From assembly GCA_033764865.1 (NCBI GenBank), contig JANRIM010000103.1, positions 1-28,490 of the forward strand: DNA of 28,490 bases, given 5' to 3'. Positions 23,147-28,490 of the stretch are shown here, piece after piece. How positions within the stretch are numbered: the stretch's first letter is position 1; the number at the start of each line of letters is the position of its first letter. The notes under the pieces were generated by a model. It was not told the DNA's origin, ran no database searches, and was given only the letters and a program-made list of their open reading frames with translations. The stretch is from VFBF01 sp033764865 (GTDB taxonomy: Bacteria > Pseudomonadota > Alphaproteobacteria > Caulobacterales > Aquidulcibacteraceae). Position numbers and translations under genes: made by a program.

Positions 23147-24550
23147 ATGCGGGGAACACGGAAACGGTCATGGCGGGCGCTCGCGGGCCTTGTGCTGGCG
23201 ACGGCGGGCGTTGCGCCGGCGGCGCGCGCGCAGGAGGCGTGGACCCTCGCGGACGCGCTCGATCCTCCGGACTGGCTCACCGTGCAGGGCGAGACGCGGG
23301 TGCGCTACGAGACTCTGGACGGCCAGTTCCGCGCCGGCGGGCAGGGCGGGGACCAGGGCCTGTTCATCCGCACGCTGCTGCAGGCGGAGGCCGACGCGGG
23401 CGCGGTGACGTTCGGGCTCGAGCTGCAGGATGCGCGCGGCTACTTCGACGATGCGGGCACGCCGCTTTCGGGCACGGTGATCAACCCGCTCGACGTGCTG
23501 CAGGCGTATGCGCGGATCGAGACCGGGGCCGGCCCCGGCGCTTCGGCGCTGACGCTCGGGCGACAGACGCTGGACATCGGCTCCGGCCGCGTGGTGGAGC
23601 GCGCGGACTACGTCAACGCCATCAACGGCTTCACCGGCGCGTACCTGCGCACCGAGCTTGAGCGCGGCGACGAGCTGCACGCGTTCTACGTCGCGCCCGT
23701 GGGCGCCCGGCCCGCCGATCGCGCAGGGCTGGAGGACAACACGCTCTCCGGCGACGAGGAGGAGTGGGGCCGCCGCTTCTGGGGCGTGCACTATCGCCGT
23801 CCGCTGACGTTCGGTCCACCCGGCCTGCCGGCGTGGGTGGAGCTGTACCTCTACGGCCTGCGCGAGCGTGACACCGCGGATGCGCCCACGCCCAACCGCG
23901 ATTATCTCCAGCCCGGCCTCCGCATCGCGCGCGCGCCGCAGGCGCGGCGCGTCGATTTCGACGTGGAGGCCTCCTGGCGCACGGGCGCCCGCCGCGAGAC
24001 CGCCGACCCGCGCGACGTGCGCGATCTCGACGTGTCGGCGTGGACGGTGCACGCGGAGGCCGGCTACCGCTTCGCCGTGCCGTGGCGGCTGCGCGCGTCG
24101 GTCAACTACGATTACGCCAGCGGCGACGATGCGCCGGGGGATGGCCGCTTCGACCAGTTCGAGCGCCTGTTCGGCGCGCGCCGCACGGATCTCGGCCACA
24201 CGGGCCTCTTCGGCCCGCTCACGCCCGCCAACCTGAGCGCGCCGGGCGTGCGCTTCGAGATCGCGCCCACGCGGCGCACGGATGCGCGGTTCTCCTACAA
24301 GCACGCCTCCCTGGCGGAGGCGCGCGATGCGTGGGTCGTGGCGCGCGTGCGCGATCCCGCGGGCGCCTCGGGCCGCTTCATCGGCCACCTGCTCGACGGG
24401 CGCGTGCGCCACAGGATGCGCAACGACGCGCTGCTGCTGGAGGCCGGCGGCGGCGCGCTTCTCAACGGGCGGTTCGCGAGCGATGCGCCCAACGCGTCGC
24501 GGCAGGGCGATGCGCTCTACGGCTACCTCCAGATCACGCACCTGTTCTGA
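23147..24550 (+). CDS. Alginate-export-family outer-membrane beta-barrel protein
   Basis: A 467-residue outer-membrane protein. The signal peptide (MRGTRKRSWRALAGLVLATA ending in ARA) precedes QEAWTLADALDPPDWLTVQGETRVRYE, the typical N-terminal strand of the alginate export (AlgE-like, PF13372) family. Other family features: LGRQTLDIGSGRVVERADYVNAINGF, RFWGVHYRRPL, YDYASGDD and the FDQFERLFGARRTDLGHTGLFG loop. The last residue is Phe, as expected for BAM-inserted barrels. Whether it transports a polysaccharide or another solute is unknown; no alginate synthesis genes are nearby. The last 17 bp overlap the convergent TetR gene. Confidence 0.87.
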   Translation: MRGTRKRSWRALAGLVLATAGVAPAARAQEAWTLADALDPPDWLTVQGETRVRYETLDGQFRAGGQGGDQGLFIRTLLQAEADAGAVTFGLELQDARGYFDDAGTPLSGTVINPLDVLQAYARIETGAGPGASALTLGRQTLDIGSGRVVERADYVNAINGFTGAYLRTELERGDELHAFYVAPVGARPADRAGLEDNTLSGDEEEWGRRFWGVHYRRPLTFGPPGLPAWVELYLYGLRERDTADAPTPNRDYLQPGLRIARAPQARRVDFDVEASWRTGARRETADPRDVRDLDVSAWTVHAEAGYRFAVPWRLRASVNYDYASGDDAPGDGRFDQFERLFGARRTDLGHTGLFGPLTPANLSAPGVRFEIAPTRRTDARFSYKHASLAEARDAWVVARVRDPAGASGRFIGHLLDGRVRHRMRNDALLLEAGGGALLNGRFASDAPNASRQGDALYGYLQITHLF

Positions 24551-25178
24551 GGAACGCGCGGTCGAACAGGGTCTTGAGGTCGCGCGCCACCGCGGCCCGG
24601 CGGGCGCGGGTGGGATTCTTCATCCAGACGCGCAGCGCCCCGTCCACCATGCCGTAGGCGATGGCGGCGGCGATCGCGGGGTCGTGCCGCGCGAACGCGC
24701 CCGCCGCCACGCCCTCGCGGTAGAGCCGTGCGATCGTGTCCACCATCCGCCGGTGCGGTTCGTAGGCCGTCGCGCCGATGAGGTCGCGCGTCAGCGTGTA
24801 GAGGGGCATCACGTCGCGCACGGCCCAGGCCTCGTCCAGCAGCGCGTCGATCATCGGGCCGAACCGCTCCGCGGGCGAAGGCCCCGCCCGCCAGCCCCGC
24901 AGGATGGCGTCGATGAAGCGGTCCTCCATGCGCTGGTGCAGGGCGGCCAGCAGGGCGGCCTTGTCCGGAAACAGCCGGTAGACGCTGCCCACCGCCACGT
25001 CCGCGGCGCGGGCGATGTCGGCCATGGTGGCGCCGGCGTAGCCCGCGCTGGCGAACAGCGCCTCCCCCGCGCCCAGCACGGCGTCGCGCTTGCCCTCGGG
25101 GTCCATCTTGCGCCGCCGCGGGGCGGACGCGCGGGTGGTGGGCGAACGCGGTGGCGGCATGGAGTGAACAGTATTCAT
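24534..25178 (-). CDS. TetR-family transcriptional regulator
   Basis: A 214-residue TetR repressor. The helix-turn-helix is clear: KRDAVLGAGEALFASAGYAGATMADIARAADVAVGSVYRLFPDKAALLAALH (about residues 30-81). The C-terminal ligand domain is helical and not assignable to a subfamily. The start is uncertain: ATG 25178, 25160 or 25106 are possible and none has a good ribosome site; family alignment would tolerate the shortest. It is divergent from a lipoprotein-transglutaminase pair with a strong palindrome in the gap, so it likely represses that pair. It overlaps the alginate-export gene tail to tail by 17 bp. Confidence 0.9.
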   Translation of the reverse strand: MNTVHSMPPPRSPTTRASAPRRRKMDPEGKRDAVLGAGEALFASAGYAGATMADIARAADVAVGSVYRLFPDKAALLAALHQRMEDRFIDAILRGWRAGPSPAERFGPMIDALLDEAWAVRDVMPLYTLTRDLIGATAYEPHRRMVDTIARLYREGVAAGAFARHDPAIAAAIAYGMVDGALRVWMKNPTRARRAAVARDLKTLFDRAFLRTGA

Positions 25179-25215
25179 TGTTGCGCCGCCGATCCAGCGC
25201 CGCTAACGGTGCGTA

Positions 25216-25234
25216 GAATGAACCAGATTCATTC
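25216..25234. promoter_or_regulatory. TetR-type operator candidate
   Basis: GAATGAA-CCAGA-TTCATTC, a perfect 7-bp inverted repeat, ends one base before the CGGAGG ribosome site of the lipoprotein gene. A related half-site TATTCATT lies at 25172-25179 on the TetR start codon. Position suggests autoregulation and repression of the lipoprotein pair. Confidence 0.6.
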
Positions 25235-25247
25235 CGGAGGACTGCGT

Positions 25248-25778
25248 ATGCACGGCCTGAAACTCCTGTGTGCGGCCCTGATGGCAGCGGTGTCTGCGTG
25301 CGCGTCCCCCCCGCCGCCGGGGGCTGCGCTGGCGGCCGGCGACAACGCCGCATTCAGCCATGAGGTCTCCACCGCGGCGCCGCGCGCGGCGGTGTGGGCG
25401 CTGTGGACCGATCCCGCCACCTGGAAGGACTGGGATCGCGGCCTCAGGGACGCGGGCCTCGACGGCCCCATGGCCGAAGGCGCGCGCGGGACGATCACGC
25501 CCCTCGATGGCCCGCCCGCGCCGTTCACTGTCACGGCCTACAGCGAAGGGGAGGCCTACGCCTTCGCCACCGACCTCCCGCTGGCGACGTTGACCGTGCG
25601 CCGCGTGTTCGTGGGCGATGCGCCGACGCGCTTGCGCCACGAGGTGCGCTTCAGCGGCCCCCTGGGCTGGTTCTGGGCGGACCGGTTCGGCCCGGGTTTC
25701 CGCGCCGCGCTGCCGCCGACGATGGAGTCGCTCGCCCGCCTCGCGGAATCCCGCGCCGCCGCCGCGGTGACGCCATGA
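25248..25778 (+). CDS. Lipoprotein with SRPBCC (START-like) domain
   Basis: A 176-residue protein. The N-terminus MHGLKLLCAALMAAVSAC has a lipobox (VSAC, cysteine 18), so it is probably a lipoprotein. The rest resembles the SRPBCC/polyketide-cyclase-like fold: HEVSTAAPRAAVWALWTDPATWKDWDRGLRDA, then the strands GTITPLDGPPAPFTVTAYSEGEAYAFATDLPLATLTVRRVFV and LRHEVRFSGPLGWFWADRFGPGF, and a C-terminal helix. This fold binds hydrophobic ligands, but envelope-anchored versions are uncommon. GGAGG is seven bases upstream of the ATG. The stop overlaps the transglutaminase start (ATGA at 25775-25778), so the two are coupled. Controlled probably by the divergent TetR. Confidence 0.82.
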   Translation: MHGLKLLCAALMAAVSACASPPPPGAALAAGDNAAFSHEVSTAAPRAAVWALWTDPATWKDWDRGLRDAGLDGPMAEGARGTITPLDGPPAPFTVTAYSEGEAYAFATDLPLATLTVRRVFVGDAPTRLRHEVRFSGPLGWFWADRFGPGFRAALPPTMESLARLAESRAAAAVTP

Positions 25779-26542
25779 ACCGCCGCACGATGATCGCCGG
25801 CGTCGCCGCCGCGCTCGCCGCCGCGCCCGCGTCCGCGGATGCGCCCGAAGCGTTCCTGTCGCCCACCCGCCACATCAACAGCGGCCATCGCGCCATCTGC
25901 GCCGTCGTCGCCGACTGCTGCGCCGGCGCGCGCACCGATGCGGACAAGGCCCGCGCGCTGTTCGCCTTCGTGCGCGACGAGATCCTGTTCGGCTTCGGCC
26001 CCGGCTTCTGGGACCAGAAGGCCACGGACGTGCTCGCCCAGCGTCGCGGCTACTGCAACACGAAGTCCACCCTGTTCGCGGCGCTGCTGCGCGCGGCGGG
26101 CGTGCCGGCGCGGCAGGTGTTCGTGGATATCCACGTCAGCGTGCTGCACGGCATCGTCGATCCTGGCACGCCCTACGTGGATCATTCCTACGTGGAGGTT
26201 TTCCTGAACGGCGCGTGGCGGCCCACGGACGCCTATATCGCCGATCCCGCGCTGTTCGCCGCCGCGCAGAAGCGGCTCGCCGCGGAAGGCCGCCTGATGG
26301 GCTACGGCGTGCACGCCACCGGCGCCAACACGTGGGACGGCGAAACCCCCAGCTTCGCGCAGTACAACATCCTCGACCCACGCCCCATCGGCGCGCGCAC
26401 CCACGGCGTCTACGCCGACGTCGGCGATTTCTACGCCCGCGCCGAAGGCGTCCACAACCGGCTCAACCCGCCCCTGCGCGCCGCCTTCGGCGTCCTCGCC
26501 GCCGGCGCCAACCGCAACGCCGCGCGCGTGCGGGCGGCTTAG
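25775..26542 (+). CDS. Exported transglutaminase-like cysteine protein
   Basis: A 255-residue protein with a signal peptide (MNRRTMIAGVAAALAAAP, cleavage near ASA) and a transglutaminase-like core. The catalytic triad is visible: C94 (RRGYCNTKSTLFAALLRAAGVPAR), H137 (VDHSYVEVFLNGAW) and D152 (RPTDAYIAD). Such proteins in bacteria act as proteases, cross-linkers or ligand processors; the substrate here is unknown. It is coupled by ATGA to the SRPBCC lipoprotein, suggesting they act together in the periplasm under TetR control. It ends immediately against the convergent hydroxylase gene (no gap). Confidence 0.88.
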   Translation: MNRRTMIAGVAAALAAAPASADAPEAFLSPTRHINSGHRAICAVVADCCAGARTDADKARALFAFVRDEILFGFGPGFWDQKATDVLAQRRGYCNTKSTLFAALLRAAGVPARQVFVDIHVSVLHGIVDPGTPYVDHSYVEVFLNGAWRPTDAYIADPALFAAAQKRLAAEGRLMGYGVHATGANTWDGETPSFAQYNILDPRPIGARTHGVYADVGDFYARAEGVHNRLNPPLRAAFGVLAAGANRNAARVRAA

Positions 26543-27769
26543 TCACGGCCGCGGGATGGCGCTGAGCCGGCGCCACACCTGGGCCTGGCAGAACGGGCCG
26601 GCGCAGCCTTTGAGGCGCAGCACGTCGCCGTCGGGGCGGATCTCGCCGCGGTAGCGGCGGCCGTCTTCGGGGTTCACGAGCACGCCGTCGCGATACGCGC
26701 CGTCGCGCCAGACGGCGTCCGTCAGCAGCGGGGCGCCCACGGCGCCGTGGCGCAGGCTGGTGGGATCCCAGGCCCACACCAGCCGGCCGCACAGCGTCTC
26801 CGCCGCCGCCGCGCAGGGGGCAAGCCGCACCACAGCGCCGAGGCCCGGCGTCGCCCAGTCGCCGGCGATGTCCACGGGCGCGCGCTGCGCGTTGGCGCCG
26901 TCGCCGCCGGCCGCGATGAGCAGCGCGCCGGCCAGCGCGACGGCGGCGATCCTCGTCCGCCCGCGCGGGGGCGGGGCGGTGAGCGGACGGCGCACGGCGG
27001 CGGCGAAGCGCGCGTGATACTCCGGATGCTCGGTGCCCATCCAGCGGTCCCACCAGGTGAAGTAGAGGCCGTAGTTGTAGCCCGCCTGCGCGTGATGGAG
27101 GTCGTGGTGGGTGGTGGTGGTGACCCAGTCCCACGCGGGCCGTCCGTCCTTGCGCGCGGGCATCAGCTCATAGCCCGCGTGGCCCAGCGTGTTGCGGAAG
27201 ATCTGGTGCAGCATGAACAGCCCCACCACCGGCCACGGCGTCGGAACGAGGATCATCCACGCCGGCACGAACGCGCCCATCACCGCCGCCTCCCCGAGGT
27301 CGAAGCTGTAGGCGGTGAACGGGGTGGGGTTCATGCTTTTGTGGTGGCGGCGGTGGAAGCGCCGGAACAGCCGGGGATGGTGCATGGCGCGGTGCGCCCA
27401 GTAGAAAAAGGCGTCGTGCCCGATGATCATCAGGGCAAGGCTCGCCCAGAACCAGGCGGGCCCCCACGTCGACGCCAGCGCCGGACCGGGGAGAAGGCCG
27501 GCGCGTTCGAGCAGGAATGTGATCAGGCCGATGGTGGAGAAGATCGCCACCGAGCGCAGCGAGACGGCGAACTCCACCAGCATCTGGCGCGCAGGCGGCC
27601 GCTCGGCGCGGATTTTCCGCCCCGACAGCGGGCGCGCCAGCAGCACCCACAGCACAAGCCACACCCCGACGGCGAATGCCGCGTAGCGGGCGGTGTCGTG
27701 CCACGTGCTGTGCAGCCACGTCCCGGCGATGGGGTTCAGGTCAAAGACGGTCTTGAAGAACTCTTCCAT
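26543..27769 (-). CDS. Fatty acid hydroxylase/sterol desaturase fused to a DUF2147 domain
   Basis: A 408-residue fusion. Residues 1-260 are an integral-membrane non-haem diiron hydroxylase of the fatty acid hydroxylase/sterol desaturase family: His-rich motifs HDAFFYWAHRAMHH (118-131), HRRHHKS (139-145) and THHDLHHAQAG (220-230), with hydrophobic helices around 28-48, 70-90 and 105-117. Residues 270-294 (RTRIAAVALAGALLIAAGG) form an internal hydrophobic, signal-like segment ending in ANAQ. Residues 300-403 match DUF2147: GDWATPGLGAVVRLAPC, LCGRLVWAW, NPEDGRRYRGEI, LKGCAGPFCQAQVWRRL. The second half would then lie outside the inner membrane. GGAGG lies six bases before the ATG. No stop or internal Met separates the halves. 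Confidence 0.87.
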   Translation of the reverse strand: MEEFFKTVFDLNPIAGTWLHSTWHDTARYAAFAVGVWLVLWVLLARPLSGRKIRAERPPARQMLVEFAVSLRSVAIFSTIGLITFLLERAGLLPGPALASTWGPAWFWASLALMIIGHDAFFYWAHRAMHHPRLFRRFHRRHHKSMNPTPFTAYSFDLGEAAVMGAFVPAWMILVPTPWPVVGLFMLHQIFRNTLGHAGYELMPARKDGRPAWDWVTTTTHHDLHHAQAGYNYGLYFTWWDRWMGTEHPEYHARFAAAVRRPLTAPPPRGRTRIAAVALAGALLIAAGGDGANAQRAPVDIAGDWATPGLGAVVRLAPCAAAAETLCGRLVWAWDPTSLRHGAVGAPLLTDAVWRDGAYRDGVLVNPEDGRRYRGEIRPDGDVLRLKGCAGPFCQAQVWRRLSAIPRP

Positions 27770-27847
27770 GGTCGGCCTCCGGGTGTGCGGGGCCGGGAAT
27801 GGCGTGCGGTGGGGGTGCGGGTCTCGCCGGCGCTGGAAAAGCCTCTG

Positions 27848-27861
27848 CGATTCCGGAATCG
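27848..27861. promoter_or_regulatory. 14-bp perfect palindrome upstream of the hydroxylase gene
   Basis: CGATTC-CG-GAATCG is fully self-complementary, lies right after the stop of the AraC-type gene and about 80 bp upstream of the hydroxylase start. It could be an operator; no protein can be assigned. Confidence 0.35.
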
Positions 27862-27862
27862 G

Positions 27863-28490
27863 CTAGGGTTTCGGCGTTTCGGCGAGGGATTTCTGGCGGA
27901 ATTCCGTGGGCGTCAGCCCCGTGGCGTCCTTGAACGCGCGGTTGAACGGGCCCAGCGACCCGAAGCCGAGGTCGAACGCGATCGCCGCCACGGTCTTGCC
28001 GGCGTTGGCGGGGTCGGCGAGCGCGGCCCTGGCCGCCGCGATCCGGCGCGCGTTCACGAACGCCGCGAAGTTGCGGTGGCCCAGCACGGTGTTGATGACG
28101 CGGCGGACGCGGTGCTCCGGCGCGGCCAGCGCGTCCGCCAGCGCCCCGATGGTCAGTCCTTCGCGCCGCCAGATTTCCTCCCCGCCCATCAGTGCGTCCA
28201 GGCGCTGCGCGATGGCGCGGTCCTGCGGATCGACGCCGGGATCGACCTCCTGCGTCGCCGCGGGGACGGGCGTCCCGAACAGGGTTTCGCGCGGCGCGAG
28301 GAACGCGGCCGCCCCGACGATGGAGAAGAGCGCAAGGCTCGCGGCGCCCGCAAGCCGGTGCCAGGGGCTGTCCCAGCCCAGCGCCTCGGCGATCTCGAAG
28401 CCCGAAAGCACCAGCATGTAGACCGCAAGCGCCGCCAGCAGGGGCCCGCGCAGCTTGCGCCGTTCCTCCACCATGTCGCCGCGCCAGCTG
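27863..28490 (-). CDS. AraC-family regulator with membrane N-terminus (5' end outside window)
   Basis: The C-terminal 200 or so residues of an AraC-type regulator; the frame stays open upstream of an in-frame ATG at 28472-28474 to the last base of the window, so the true start lies beyond it. The visible part begins with basic VEERRKLRG followed by two hydrophobic segments (LLAALAVYMLVLSGFEIAEALG and LAGAASLALFSIVGAAAFLA), suggesting the last helices of a multi-spanning sensor. After a linker the AraC domain follows: LTIGALADALAAPEHRVRRVINTVLG, FAAFVNARRIAAARAAL, VAAIAFDLGFGSLGPFNRAFKDATGLTPTEFRQ. Membrane-bound AraC proteins of this layout are common in proteobacteria. Upstream of the hydroxylase fusion on the same strand, 93 bp away. 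Confidence 0.88.
   Translation of the reverse strand, partial: SWRGDMVEERRKLRGPLLAALAVYMLVLSGFEIAEALGWDSPWHRLAGAASLALFSIVGAAAFLAPRETLFGTPVPAATQEVDPGVDPQDRAIAQRLDALMGGEEIWRREGLTIGALADALAAPEHRVRRVINTVLGHRNFAAFVNARRIAAARAALADPANAGKTVAAIAFDLGFGSLGPFNRAFKDATGLTPTEFRQKSLAETPKP

Noticed and set aside
23168..24541. Minus-strand open frame of 457 codons over the alginate-export-type gene
   Set aside because: Antisense shadow; the plus-strand protein has a signal peptide and barrel features.
1..28490. CRISPR arrays, tRNA or rRNA genes, insertion sequences
   Set aside because: I saw no regularly spaced repeats, no tRNA-like cloverleaf with TTCGA arm context, no rRNA segments and no transposase reading frame.

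Overview
The window is GC-rich, fully bacterial DNA with short intergenic gaps. It most likely comes from an alphaproteobacterium: there is a terminase of the gene-transfer-agent type, a class III sirtuin, alphaproteobacterial-looking acyl-CoA dehydrogenase and LysE proteins, and weak, loose promoters. I cannot place it below class. I see no tRNA, rRNA, insertion sequence or CRISPR array. Two genes run off the edges: a short minus-strand N-terminus at the left and an AraC-type regulator at the right.

Left third (1-7445). A cystathionine gamma-synthase-family enzyme lies downstream of a large acidic, Ala/Pro-rich protein of 702 residues that I do not recognise. This large gene is divergent from two translationally coupled ABC exporter half-transporters of the type I secretion kind. 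They share an AT-rich island (about 3768-3880) with several TTGA/TCAA dyads. The two ATPase domains have lost opposite sets of motifs, so they look like an obligate heterodimer with at most one working site. No membrane-fusion protein is nearby. This exporter plus candidate cargo is the best candidate for an undescribed system.

Middle (7446-18841). This part consists mostly of metabolic genes next to their own regulators: an HxlR regulator with a C-terminal domain, divergent from an acyl-CoA dehydrogenase; an aldehyde dehydrogenase divergent from a Tas-like aldo-keto reductase; the RNA 2',3'-cyclic phosphodiesterase thpR; an ArsR regulator divergent from a short-chain dehydrogenase; a Cys-rich lipoprotein; the sirtuin cobB; a small secreted protein; a Lrp regulator coupled to a zincin-like metallopeptidase and divergent from a LysE exporter; and a ferritin-like diiron protein followed by a strong terminator.

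Right third (18842-28490). A TonB-dependent receptor faces a MerR regulator across a textbook MerR promoter (19-bp spacer containing a 15-bp dyad). That promoter fixes the receptor start at a TTG codon. Next come a lone terminase large subunit with an N-terminal helix-turn-helix and no other phage genes, an alginate-export-type outer-membrane barrel, a TetR regulator divergent from a lipoprotein with a START-like (SRPBCC) fold coupled to an exported transglutaminase, and a membrane hydroxylase fused to a DUF2147 domain.

A recurring theme is five regulator-target pairs arranged back to back (HxlR, ArsR, Lrp, MerR, TetR), each with an inverted repeat in the shared gap. Convergent genes are packed end to end or overlap by up to 19 bp.
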